A DNA stretch of 64,000 nt from Tretioscincus oriximinensis (taxonomy: Eukaryota > Chordata > Lepidosauria > Squamata > Gymnophthalmidae). The notes under the pieces are model-generated. The model was not told the origin of the DNA, ran no database searches, and worked only from the letters and a program-made list of their open reading frames with translations. The position numbers and the translations under genes are program-made. The stretch lies in the NCBI GenBank assembly GCA_022410635.1, contig JAJVDF010000020.1, forward strand, positions 318,711-382,710, written 5' to 3'. Of the stretch, positions 38,946 to 51,300 are shown one piece after another. The number at the start of each line of letters is the position of its first letter. Within the stretch, counting starts at the first letter, position 1.

Positions 38946-39496
38946 TAGGGTTGGCATATTCAGGCAACCCAAAACCGGGACGGGGGTGGGGTGGGGTGTG
39001 CGCGCACGCACGTGCGCATGCGCACATACGGACTCTTGTAGCAAGACAGGCAAAATCTCTGCCTGTCTCACCACAAGCGTCCGTGTGTGCGCACGCGCGC
39101 CTGCTCCTTGGCTGGAGGCGGGGTTTTGCCCTGCTCTCGCCACCAACTCGCCTGCAGCAGCGGAGCAAAAACGTTTGGGTTTGTGAGAGGAGAACAGAGC
39201 TGCCCTCCTGTCACAAACCCAGGCGTTTCTCCTCTCCTAGAGGCAAGTTGGCGGCGAGAGCAGGGCAAAACCCCGCCTCCAGCCAAGGAGCAGCTACTCG
39301 GCATGCTCCGAGGTCCCTTCCTGGACCCGGGAAGCGTTGCGCGCGCTTTTCCTTTAGAATCCCGCCTTTTTACATTCCCTGACGCAGCATCGGGGAATGT
39401 AAAAAGCCGGGATTTTGCCTTAAAACCCGGAGGGGACTATATTTTAGTCCCCAAAACCGGGTTTGTCCCGGTTTACCGGGATGTATGGCAACCCTA
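38946..39496. mobile_element. GC-rich non-autonomous hAT-type element, exact 8-bp TSD, nested hairpins
   Basis: TGTACATT at 38938-38945 and 39497-39504 is a perfect 8-bp target duplication. The element starts TAGGGTTGGCATATTCAGG and ends GATGTATGGCAACCCTA. Inside is a long inverted pair (about 39108-39150 with 39247-39290; GGCGGGGTTTTGCCCTGCTC and its complement), a second pair around ACAAACCCAGGCGTTTCTCC, and an alternating CA/CG stretch near 39000-39100. It is 551 bp and far richer in G+C than its surroundings. The 224-residue ORF through it reads palindromic DNA and is not a gene. Confidence 0.88.
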
Positions 39497-39663
39497 TGTA
39501 CATTGAGTATTTCCATCTGGAAATAGAAGTTCAAAAACAAGGGTCCAACAAGGAAAGTAATACTACTATTTGGAAAACTTGAGACCAGAGTTCTTTTTCT
39601 CCAAACTAGAGATATTTCACAATTTCGCTCAACATCCTGAAACTATACTGGAACTATATTTGA

Positions 39664-39915
39664 GGGTATAAGAGGAGCACCGCTGAATCGGGCCAGAGCC
39701 CATCTAGTCCAGCCTTCTGTCTCACACAGTGGCCCACCAATTGCACCTGGGCAGTCTGGAACAGAAGAAGGCAAAATCTTCACCTGTTCCTGATGCCCTG
39801 CAAATAGCATTTCAAGAATATTGCCTGTTGCCCATCTCAGAGACAGCATCATACATCCATTCTGGTAGCTATTTATACCCTTGGTGTCCATGAACTTGTC
39901 TAATCCTCTCCATAC
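39664..39915 (-). mobile_element. CR1 LINE 3' UTR fragment, copy D
   Basis: On the minus strand this is the CR1 tail region. Plus-strand markers are CGGGCCAGAGCCCATCTAGT, CACCAATTGCACCTGGGCAG and ATTTATACCCTTGGTGTCCA. It matches copies A and B in reverse orientation. Confidence 0.8.
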
Positions 39916-39963
39916 TGACATTGTAGCAGAATACACATTGGTTCCTCCATGATGATCATATAA

Positions 39964-40163
39964 AAGAGTTGGTTTCTACACCTGCTTTTCTTAACCTGAA
40001 GGAAATCAAAGCAGCTTACAAAACATTCTGTTCTTCTCTTCACANTAAGACACCTTGTGAAGTAGGTGGGGCTGAAAGAGCTCCAAAGGCCACCCAGCTG
40101 GCTTTTATAGAGGAGTGNAGAACTAAACGCTTGACACTCTAACCACTACACTAGGATGCCTCT
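39964..40163 (-). mobile_element. tRNA-headed SINE
   Basis: The minus strand begins near 40163 with GGCATCCTAGTGTAGTGGTT, a box A-like head. It continues through CCCACCTACTTCACAAGGTG and ends in AAGCTGCTTTGATTTCC before 39964. The same family is at 48752-48968 and 52757-52895. Two Ns lie inside (40045, 40118). Confidence 0.75.
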
Positions 40164-40644
40164 CATTTCAATAGATGAAATCACTGTATGGTCTATCATA
40201 CTGAGTTGGGCTTTTCCTTTTTTTTCTCCCACATGTGGAATCAATGTTTTTACACCCACATAGAACAAAACACTTATTTAGGTTGCTGTGAATTTGAAAT
40301 ATTTGTGTATAATCATAGTTTCAAAATCAACAAATGTNGAAATACTTCTTTGGTAGCTTTATTCCACCTTTATGGCACAAAATAGAATTTAAACACATCA
40401 TTTGGATGTCATTAACTTTACTGACACCAGGACAAGGGTACTTAAAACAACATCACAAACAGATATTGTTAAGTGAAAGAAATCCTTACATCTAGGACCA
40501 TCTTGTCACCTACCAGTCATTTATTTTTTTAACACAATTACATTTAACAAAACTAGCATTGAACTTTGGGACACCAGTTTCCTGTAAACACACATTTGTT
40601 CTGGAATCTACATGTAAGATCAAATAGTTTTGGATTAACATATA

Positions 40645-40726
40645 TACTATATTGCCAAAAGTATTTGCTCATATCGGCATTCAGTTGTGCGGGTGGATGA
40701 GTGATAACTTTTGGCAATATGGTGTA
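40645..40726. mobile_element. 82-bp palindromic Tc1-like remnant
   Basis: The left end TACTATATTGCCAAAAGTAT and right end AACTTTTGGCAATATGGTGT are inverted copies flanked by TA on both sides. These ends match a Tc1-like element common in fish genomes, as I remember it. Only terminal repeats remain, with no transposase. Confidence 0.8.
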
Positions 40727-40729
40727 TAA

Positions 40730-41656
40730 AGATTTTTATGTAATGCTTCCTTTCACACGTTATTTCTTTTTTTAAGGGGTATAATTACTGTAGCCATTAA
40801 TTTGGTTTCCAGCTTGCTCTAAAATAATGCATCTGTTAATATATATTATGCACTGAATATATAAAATTGGATTTAGAATGGAGCACAGGACCCTTTGACT
40901 TTCTTTACGCTTGGAGTAGGCACGGCCTGACTTTTTAAGGATTAACTGAAATTACTTTCTAATAAAGACTAGAAATATATACTTTTTTACATTGCATCAA
41001 GTTTTAAACTTTGCTTGCAAACAAATAATATGGCAGATAGTATTCCCCTTTACCTCAATCACTATAAAATATATGGCTTTTAACAGTTTCGTTCCACAAT
41101 AGTGTCTTTTCTAGGCAGTGAAAATATATGTCTCCCATTGTTTTAATTAAAAGCACAGAACCCAGCTTGTGCACTTCCAAGAGAGCTTCAATATATCTTG
41201 TGACGATATAAGTGCAGGGATTAAAATATATATATATATATATATATATATAGATTCTATATATATTCCAAAAAATGCAATTAAAACATATTCTGCATAG
41301 GAACACAATATTCTCATTAAAAAAATGCTGGCTATACAATCATCTGAATCGTAGATACATAAATACATATTTAGCAATATCACAGCTGTTTTATGATACA
41401 TAAGCAGCTCATATTTCATGGAGTGCTTAGAGCTGAAATTGGCGTTTTTTTCTTCCTTCTCATAATGATGGCGAAACCAGGAATAAAATTTATTCATACA
41501 TTTTACAGTGCTTTAAAAANTTTTTATAAAGTGAACATAGTTTTGAACTGTTTTTTAAAAAAAAAATCCAAGTGACCTTTTCTTCATATAAAACAAAGCT
41601 AGAGATCAGTTAAAGTCGCAATTTCTTAGATAGAAGTCTTGACAGACATCGGAATC
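40730..41656 (-). other. probable ARHGAP6 3' UTR
   Basis: This AT-rich stretch lies directly after the stop codon and has no ORF that looks coding. It contains an (AT)n microsatellite at about 41226-41253 and one N at 41520. Assignment as UTR is by position only. Confidence 0.4.
41489..41494 (-). terminator. candidate poly(A) signal of ARHGAP6
   Basis: The plus-strand TTTATT reads AATAAA on the gene strand, 163 nt past the stop codon. Other AATAAA matches lie further out (near 40518 and 40361), so the true 3' end is not fixed. The AT-rich stretch between 41656 and about 40730 is probably 3' UTR. Confidence 0.35.
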
Positions 41657-42348
41657 TTATACAAGTGTTTCAGGAAGAGCATCTGGATTATCGGGGGATA
41701 AAATCTCCCAGATCTGCCATCGATCCCTTTGCCAGTCNTGCCAGTCTGGTTCTGATGCGTTTTTACTGTTCTGCTCAAGGTCTGGGGTGGAGCATGCTCT
41801 CTGCCTGCTGTCCTGCTGATGACCCAAGAGGGTAGACTGTTCAGACACCCTTGTTCCTATTGTGCCTGGGGGAGAGTCTGGCCTTTGAAATCTCCAGAGC
41901 GGAGGTTCTCCTGAAGAGACGGTTGGACTGGGAGACGAGGAGGAGATTTGCTTTGCTTTGTCAGGATAAGGAGGTGGTGGTGGTCTGTCTCTTCTCATTA
42001 CCTCTCCTTGCCTTTGGTATAGCGGCTTTATGGTGTTCTGTGGGCAAGGTGCATCTGCTTCATGAACTTCAAGGTGCCCTGAATTGCCCTTGGAGAAATA
42101 CTGCTCTGAGTTGGGATTCCTTCTGCCAGCTTCCGTTTGTGGTGTACTGCAGACCCGAGAAAGAAGAGGATGAGGGCGACAGTCAGAGAGGGCAGTAGTA
42201 GTCTGGGTCCTGTGGATGATTTGTTTTCCATTGCGCAAGTCATTGGCACTTCCTTGCCACTGATGCGAAGGTGACAACAAATTGCCCTGTGAAAGAGAGC
42301 ATGGCCTTGAATGCAGCGTGCTACTCTCACGGATGTCCCCATGGGACC
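41657..42348 (-). CDS. ARHGAP6: ARHGAP6 terminal coding exon
   Basis: This exon has 692 nt including the TAA stop at 41659-41657. The acceptor is gcttctctag|GGTCCC. It begins (G)[20 protein letters not shown], has low-complexity Ser/Pro/Gln sequence, a run of five prolines ending in PPYP that could bind SH3 or WW domains, and a strongly conserved end with [14 protein letters not shown] and ALPETLV. The last four residues, ETLV, fit a class I PDZ ligand. An N at 41738 falls in the codon before DWQRDRW. The middle varies more from the mammalian protein than either end. Confidence 0.95.
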
Positions 42349-45300
42349 CTAGAGAAGCAAAGGGAAGGACATTAAAGCAGACACATAATTTTCATGTACA
42401 ACTCAATTTATGATGATGAGAAAAACAAACAAACAAAGAGCACCACTATAACCTTGAAATATCAACATGCTCAACATGGTTCCAATGAAAAAACTACTCT
42501 AATTCCACTGATCATGTCAGCTTGGCCAAAGGAGAACAGCGATTATTGAGAATCTACTTTCTATGTTCATAATGCAAGGAGAACAATTCCTAATTATTTT
42601 ATAATTTTTTCCGGCTCCAAAGTGAACCATGTTCATCATTCTTAACTTTCTCTGCCCTCTAGTGGAAATCTATGGAATGAAGTACAACTCTTCTATATGC
42701 TTAATTCCAAAGTATTTCTATTGCCAATTTTGAAAAGAAGCAGAAATTTCCCTTTGTATTTAGTATATGTGATTTGTCACTAAAAATTGGATAAGCAAGT
42801 TTAAAGGCCCATCAAAGCTATTACCAATAGAGAGAACAGGCCCTAAAATAAGTTTCCTAAAATATGTTCTCAGTTCTAAGGCTACAGTCATACATGTGCT
42901 TTTAAACCATTTTCAGTGCTGAAGAACTAGACTAAACCCAGAAAAAACAGAGTAATTCCTCTCCTGCTGATTTTCAGTGCAGATTTTTCAGGGCTGAAGA
43001 AGTTTTAAAAGGATACAAGTAAGCCTGTTTCAACTCCAATCCTGGATTAAGTTTATTAAGAAATGAACTAAAAATATCTTTATGTAGATAAAATGCCCAG
43101 ACAGAGATGTCCTGACAAACATTTCACAGAAAATTATGTGTCTGGACAGTCTGTGCTAGACAGATAGTTCAGAATCAGCCAATCAAATAATTTTTAGGTG
43201 GGACCAATGAGGGNGCCTCAGATGAAGATAATGATGGCAGCACCAGCGACTCCAACTAGGACCTATGTACATGGTTGGAGCACTACCACCAGGAGGCTGG
43301 CCAGATGACCCCTTTTGAGGGGGGGTTGAGAACCTGTTTTGGGTGTGCATCCCAGTTTTTTCTGAGGAAATTTTTTTCAAAAAAAATTCTCCTCAGAAAA
43401 AAATGGAAAGCACCCCCAAACCGGGTTTTCAACCCCCCCAAAGGGTCATCTGGTCAGCCTACCCAACCTACCCACATGAAGATTGCAGTGGTGCCCTAAG
43501 TAAGAAACTGGTTGTTCAGAGTTAGGTGATTTAGCATCCTGGCAGATGCAACAAATGACATGATGATCTAATGTCCAGGCAGTAATCTGTCCAGCCCACT
43601 TTCTCTGCCTTTGTTTTCTGGTATTGAGGATACTAAGATGGCATGAAGGAGAGGGGGAGGAAAAGAATGCAGGAGGGGGGGATGGCAGAGAAGAAGGGAG
43701 GGAGGAAAAGTGGAGGAAAAGAAATAGACCTGGGGAAGGAGGAAGAGTAGGAGAAGGAGAGAGGGGAAGGTAGGTGANAAGCAGGGATAATGCAGTGAAA
43801 AGATGACATGTGCCTTTTGCAGATGACTGATAGAGAAAAAAACAAAGGACTGTTATAATTGAGGAGAAAAATAGGGAGAGAAGGAGAGAATAAAAACACC
43901 AGGGACATTGCCTAACAGATCTTTCTCCTTGTATCTGATAATTTCATGGTCCTAAAACTTCATCATAACATAATGGTAAATTCTAAATAATATTCCTAAT
44001 TGTCAAAATACATTNAATTATATAGTGTATCTTTTTAAAAAAATGTCAGCATGTAGCATCAGATAAAACTTATACCTGCCATTCCTGGCTCTTTGCAGCT
44101 ACTTTTCAGTGTTGAATGCCATGTTCCCCAGATGTTGAAGTAGTCCTCAGAAGCATCTACAAGGCAGGATACACATTAATATATATTTTCTAATAAAAAG
44201 GGTGAGGAAAAAGAATGGTGAATGGAATGCTAGTCATTATTTAGCCAAGAGGAATTTTCATATAGATTGACAAATGAGGAACACTATATACTATAAGTGA
44301 AATAAATTCCTTTATGCTCAAAGAACATCATATATATACTAGACCTTGGTCTAAACATTCTTGACAGAAAAAGATGAAATGTCTCCTTTCGAAATGACCT
44401 CCCTGTATTCTGTCACCTGGCATCAGAACATGCATGCAAAATGTTATCTTTCCATATGTTCTATTGATTAAAATAATAATAATCTTAATATAGAGCTCAC
44501 AAATANATTTAAATCCTCAATTGTTTTTCTATTTCTCTGCATTTTCTATCTGATACAAAAAGTATTTCAGGTATTTAAAAATATACATTCAAATCCTAAC
44601 ATAATCAAATACAAATAAATATAACATCTCTATCCCAGATAATTACAATTACTAGAATATTTGAATAAAGATTAACCCATTACAAACTGTAATTAAAAAN
44701 TCTGGCATTTAGAATTTCATTTGTACTTTATTATTTGCACTTTTAGCAACCCTAAGTTCTTTATAGGTTTTGTATATTTCCTGTTGAGAAATAGTGCATA
44801 TAGTTGGTACATTTTGACTAAGGCTGCATTCAAAGGCAGTAAAATATGGCTGAAAGGCAGCTTAGAGATGGCAGGTGCTAAAGTTCATTTCTCCATCCCA
44901 GGTAAAAATGNATTTTCATAATGTATATTTTCATTGAGGCACGAATGGCACAGATCTTAAGAGACTGTCTTTCATGCAAGAGCCATTCTCAAAGCTCTGT
45001 GTTGGCAGCGGAGAAGGATGAGCACCCTCTACTGGCCTCAGCTTCAGCCAATTCTACTGCTCGAAATAAAGTAGATTTGCAATCTACATTTCAAGTAGAT
45101 TAATGAGTACCACCACTAATCTGGTGGAGAAGATAGAATAGATATAAGCCTTCAGGAGAAAATTAACCTTGTAAACTGTTCTGAGTCAATCTGAGTGAAA
45201 AGGGCAGAGTATAAAAAAGAGATTCTTCCTCCTCCTCCTTTTCTTCATCATCATCTTCTTCTTCCACTACTACTACTACCACTGCTGCTGTTGTTAGGTT

Positions 45301-48300
45301 TAGAGTTGGGATAGGAATACCTGCTACAGATGCTATGACCTCTAAAATAGGTTTCTGTTTTTTTTAGATACTGCTGTTGTCTGTGCATATGTATGCAGCA
45401 TTAAGCAGCTTCCAAAAATTGTGAGAAAAAAATGTAGGTTTCTGTTTTGTTCTTCTAGTTGCTTCTCACTGTCCCTGCTATTTGCAGAGCAAAATTGTGC
45501 ATCTGGTTCAAGCATCTTGTCTGGTGCTTCATCTCATAATATTTTTTCATATACATCTAAGTATTTCAAAGACGGGAAATATCCCAAAGTAGTACTTGTG
45601 CATCACGGCTGCTATTTTCTGGCCAGATTTAGCCATAAGTGTGCGTTAGAGATAAAAACATCAATCTGTGAGTACAAACTTCCAGAAAAGTAACTACGGT
45701 ACTTATTAACTAAAATCTGGATTTAATTATCTTGCAGTAATATTACTGCAGGACATCACCCCTTTATTCTGGGGTTATAATGGAATTGCCACAGAAATGT
45801 ATGGCAATCCCAACACAGACCCAGGATATGTTCAGGTTTTTGGCTCCAACCCGAAACTGACAGTTTTCTATGCTGTTGGTAGTTTTTTTGTCCTTAGGAG
45901 AAACAACTGATTGTTCATTATTTCCTGGCTGTCATCTCTTATTATTATTTGTGAGTCCTAACACCAACTGAATGTTCCTGAAATGGCTTATACTTCAAAT
46001 TAGCTTAACAATTCAAATTAATTTTAGAAGAAGAAGAAGAAGAAGAAGAAGAAGAAAAAGAAAAAGAAAAAGAAGAAGAAGAAGAAGAAGAAGAAGAAGA
46101 AGAAGAACTGGGTTCTTATACCCCGCTTTTCTCACCTTTCAAAGGGACTCAAAGCGGCTTACAAGGATATATTTTGCCCGAAGGCTCACATTCTATTTTC
46201 CCCACCAGGCTATGGTGGTTCCCATGTATCTACTTGCAGTCAGATGCAATTTCTTGCAATTCGTGCTTTCGAATAGCTGGGTTGGCTAGAGCTACAGGCT
46301 AGTGGAAGGTGCTCACCCCTCCCCACTTCCAACACAGGGCTTCGAAACCCCATCTCCCAGGCGAGAGACGAATTCCTAAGCAACTGAGCTATCCGTGCCT
46401 TTTAGTATCCAAATCACCTTAAAATGTCACACTGTCTTTTTAATCAACTGAGTTGTAGGTTTGACAGTATTAGCTGGAGTTAACCAATTTCCAAATTAAC
46501 TGAGTGTCATTTGTCCTATGAAGCAGTCAAGAAATATTTAAAACAAACAAACTTTTAAAATCTTTACTAAAATGAGTAGTACTGTAGTGAGTTCTGGAAA
46601 CTGGCCATACCTTTCCCGAGCCACGATCCCAAGGAATTCTCTCTTGATTTTGGTTGCGTACTGTTAACCAATACGCATTGCTCTGGTACTTTGAAGAGTT
46701 TGTCAGAACTAAAGGCAGTGTCGTCTTGCATTGCTAAAAGGGACCGTTCTGAGAGCACTGGAGAATTGTTATCATAAGGCGAGATGTCACCACTCGAAAC
46801 CCTGTTTGAGTCAATAGATGAATGTCTGCCTTCAGTGGAGAACGAACCTTCTGACTGGAGCATTTCAGGACTTCTAAGTAAATGTAACACAGACATAAAT
46901 TAGTGAAATTTTGCCTGTGTATGTAGAGAAATTCTACAACATAAAGGGGCTATGGGGTCATGATAGAAAACAGGTTAGATTTTATAATAATGAAGGGGCT
47001 GTTAGTTAAAACATACTCACTCTGCATATCTAAGGCAAGTGCAAATAAAATGTTGCAACATAAAAAAAGGAAATTTGTCAGCAGATAAAACTGATACTGA
47101 ATGCAGAACTCACTTCTTGTACTATATTAATCATTTTCTTTACAATGAAATTATTTTCTCATTAGTTAAATCATACAAAAAGGGATAAGCCAAGGTTTAC
47201 TAGATGCATGATAGATCGCCATATAAGTGAGAAACTGATCCTTATGTGGAAATAAGTAGCAAATGGAATGCCAAAGCACATGTTGAGGCTACGAAAAGAC
47301 ACCAACTGCAGTACTGCACAACAACCTTGCAAGTCACATAAGGTGTCTTACCTTGAATAAGCTTTGCAAAACATTATTTCTTCTCAAAATAGACTCCCTG
47401 AGAAGAACTTAAAAGTCCAATTAATAATATACACAGGATTTAACTAGAAAGTCTCCACTGGAAGAAATCCGATTTCCAATCAAAAATAGTAATATAATTT
47501 TGGTATGAATAGAAAAAAGAGATTTATATTTTTGTCTTTGCAAATCCACAGCCATGTTGGAAGGAGAGATGTAGACAGACTTCAGAAACAGTTATTTATC
47601 AACTTCAGCTTTGTCAGGGGCAAGCAGTATAATATTGCACCAAGTGTATTGACTTCTTTTTCATCCTGACAGAGTTGCAGAATATCAGTTAAACTTCATT
47701 TGGAGACAGACAGCGAAAACATGCTATTGGGTAGAAGTAGAAACCTTGAAGTCATTTGCTATGGCGTCAGCAACAAAACCGAGNCAGTCTTTCTCTAGGT
47801 TTTACAAGCAGATGGACTGAGACACCATCAAGAGAAAAAAACGCAGCAGTTCTTACACATTCTCACTCTCATTACAGAGCTTCAGGACTTTCCATGTTGG
47901 TGGTCTAGATTTAAAATTTGCCATCAAGTGAAGTCATGATTGTCCCCAGAGATACGCACTCATAGATTCTGGTGGCTTATTCTGTTTTAAAACTGTGCAC
48001 ATCTCACTTTTTACTTCCCTTATCCAGCTTTTCATGCAGGGGGAAGGAAATACCCTTAAGTTTATTTGTAGTCATTTTTCCATTTGAAAGAGGACATCTC
48101 CTCTAAGTATCACATTCCTTTCATGGTGAATCTCTGTCTCCTTAATCTTCCAGCCACATTTTTTCCCATGACTTGGCAGCTACAGCTGGAACCGTGCTAA
48201 TATCAAAATACATAAAATTGATTCCTGGGGTACTTCAATATTTGTTGATGGACAACAGCATAAAAGTTTGTTAGAAACTGAATTAAAATTAACATTTCCC

Positions 48301-51300
48301 TCATCATTCTCAGAAATGTGTTATTCCATCTTCTTCTACCTTAAGGGGGGAATTACTGTGATGGAAGACTAAGTTTATAAGCATACAGGCATGAAAGGGG
48401 TTATTTTCTGAAATCACTTCTGTTATCTAATTTCTCTGTTTTGTAGAAAACACATTTACAGTGGAAACAAATGAATTAAAAAGAGTAGAAGTACTTACGA
48501 TGTTTGGGAAGCTTTCCTTCTTAACAAATAATCCACCACATCTGGGTCAGTCTCAAGTAAGCTTATCAAAACTTCATTTTGGAGGTCAGCAGGGACCTAT
48601 ACATGAATGCAGTATTAGAAAGAATGAGGTAGAATCATCTGCCGCTGTATACTTAAACGTAATTAAAATATGTATACACTCTTTTAAGTCAAGCTACCCA
48701 CTGTTACAATCATTATTCAAATAGAATGAATATTTGAGAAGCGTCCACTAATTTGGTGTAGTGGTTAGAGTATTGGACTCTTGTCTGGTAGTCTCCCAGT
48801 TTGATTCCCCACTCCTCCATGAAGCCATATGGGTGACCTTAGGCCAGTCACAATTCTTCAGAATTCTCTCAGCCCCACCTACTTCACAGGGTGTCTGTTG
48901 TGGAGAAGCAACAAAAGCTACCTTATTTGCTGCCCTTTGATTGGCCACCCTGAGATAAATAAAAGTTTATCTATAATTTCCACTTACGAGCAATTCTTTA
49001 CTAAAATACTTTTTTACTTCTTTCCACTTTTTAGTCTTTTCTAATCTCTTAAGGTCTTTCTACATTGGGACTTCTGGAATAAGCATCTAGTATACAAGGT
49101 GCTTCAAAAAAATGTATACACACTGTGAACTTCCATAGAAAATTTATTTATTGTTCTACAAAGTTAAATTTCAGGAAATTAGGAAGCTTAAAGTCCAATG
49201 TAAATAAAACGTAAATAACAAATGAGTACGAGTCACCATTGATTCTGTACATCGTATGGAAGTTCAAGTGTGTATACATTTTTTTGAAGCACCCTGTATA
49301 CGGTGCTAAGTCCTGCCCCCCATTTGGCATTAACTGCATAGGATGAAACACTGAGAATGCTAAGGTGGCAAAATATCTATAGAAATGCTTTACAACTGAC
49401 CCAGGGTTGGTATACTGGACTACAGAGGTGAATAGACGGTACATCATAGTGGTTTGATACACCACTGGACTTTGAAAAACAGTCAGAACTGGATCTATCC
49501 TAAAGAGAGTCAGATTGGAAACAGTGATCGACAGAACATTTCTAGCCCTGTTAATCTACAATAGCAATCCATTCTAGTTTGGAATGGGTTGGTTCTCTAG
49601 GACAGCGCATTCCAGAACAGCCAGTCCCAGATCAATGAGAGTATAGCAGTGTGAGTGTTGCTGGAGCTAGGCTGTTGGGAAGACATTTGAAAGTCTTCCT
49701 TTTAAAGTGCCTCCAGTTGCCATTAATTGATATGTATGCCTATGTACCTAGAACTAGTTTATATGTACAACCACTCTTTTATTTAATCATCATGCCTCCC
49801 TGCCTTTAATACAGATATTATAGATCATGCTTGAATTGTATGTGTGTGTCATTGACTGACCGAGGGTGAACAAGATGTGGGGCTTAAAAAAACTCTCCTG
49901 TCCTAGCTCTCCGTTAGCCCAGGCATTCAGTTGTTTCCCTGAATCTGTGTAGTTAATGTATTCACTGTAACTCTATTTCCTGCTAATATCTACAATAAAC
50001 GAAAGGATCTTCTTGAAACAAAGTCTTCTTCATTGTTTAACAGAAACCTCACAGTCAAACAGTGTGAAAGTAACCCTAAACAGATAAAACGTTTTCAACT
50101 TAGTTACTATAAACCTGTTGGTACAGTTAAACTCTAGACGTGTTGGAAATAGAGAATTTATCTGGCTTCCTAGTCTCAATAGGCAACCCTTCCTGCTCGA
50201 TTCCAGTAAACATTCACGTATAAATTCCATATATATATATAAAGGTAAACATTCACATATAAATTTCATGTATACATGAAATTTATATGTGAATGTTTAC
50301 ATTTGAGTTAAAATCACTAGCAGACTACTGATGTTAATCCGTGGAAAAATACAAACATTCTCTAGTAATATTATGTATTTCTCCTGACAAGCAACAAACA
50401 CTTTGACCTAGCAATAAACTGTTGCAGTGAGCCAAATTTCACATTCTGTTCTATTGGATTTTATTTCGTAGATCTTGCTTCAGTTTCAGCTAAGAAGCTG
50501 GTCACAGCTGGAAGAGGAGGAGAAAAGGTTGGCAGCACTGCATTTGAATTGTACACTGTGGTTCCATTCTTCCATCCAAATGTTTCCCTATTTTAGATTA
50601 GTACAAATGTCAAAATCTTAACAATAAACAGCAGGACTGGCCTTTTCTCACTTCTAGGGGCTAAAAAACGATTGGATATAGCTATTGTTTCTACAGTGCG
50701 TCTATTAAGCTGTCATCCCAGAAAAGGATATGGCGCACTAATTTTGCCAATTGAAAGCCCTACAGTTCTCTCAGCTTTTGAAATTTAATGGAAAAACGAA
50801 GCACCATGACCTCACTTACAATCTGCCTAGTTAGGCTTAGTCAGTCCTGACCCAGCAAAGCAGTATAATCAATAATGCATTGGCACAAATAGGGAAAAAA
50901 AGAAATTCCGCCAAGATGCTTTCCTGCTATGCATATCTGATGTCACTTTGACACACACCTCTCTCGTTATAAACTCATCATCACTAGTATTATATTACTT
51001 CCTTCAATCCAGGAATCCACTTAGTCTGGCTTATGGTGCCACAAAATATTTATTTGCAAAATTATTCCCTTCTCCCACTGAGAAATTCCTTCTCTTTGTC
51101 ACCCCTGATTAATAAAACAGCAAAAAATCCTCAGGGCTTTTTATAAAAAAATCAAAACGAGGCTAGAAAGAGGTACTGTATATACAGGATGCTTCAAAAA
51201 ATGTATACACACTTTGAACTTCCATAGAAAATTTATTTACTGTTCTACAAAGTTAAATTTAAATAAAACATAAATAACAAATGTTAATACTGTTCAAATC

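Larger units (their letters stand above)
42349..44075. other. ARHGAP6 intron (last)
   Basis: It holds a miniature repeat at 42882-43035, the hairpin MITE at 43294-43461 and a purine-rich stretch at 43640-43790. No other exon is supported. Confidence 0.8.
44157..46610. other. ARHGAP6 intron
   Basis: It contains two SINEs (44936-45215 and 46027-46402) and simple repeats after each tail. Confidence 0.8.

Noticed and set aside
38708..39382. 224-residue plus-strand ORF
   Set aside because: Most of it crosses the palindromic hAT element. The protein shows mirrored patches from the inverted repeats, not a domain.
45972..46289. Arg/Lys-rich ORF
   Set aside because: Translation of the (GAA)n tail and body of a SINE.
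46340..46402. possible tRNA gene on the minus strand
   Set aside because: Box A and box B are visible, but the acceptor stem is not formed and it is attached to a SINE body and tail.
49672..50042. possible solo LTR (TG at the left, an AATAAA signal, CA at the right)
   Set aside because: No matching target duplication, the ends are not inverted beyond TG/CA, and no primer-binding or coding sequence is nearby.
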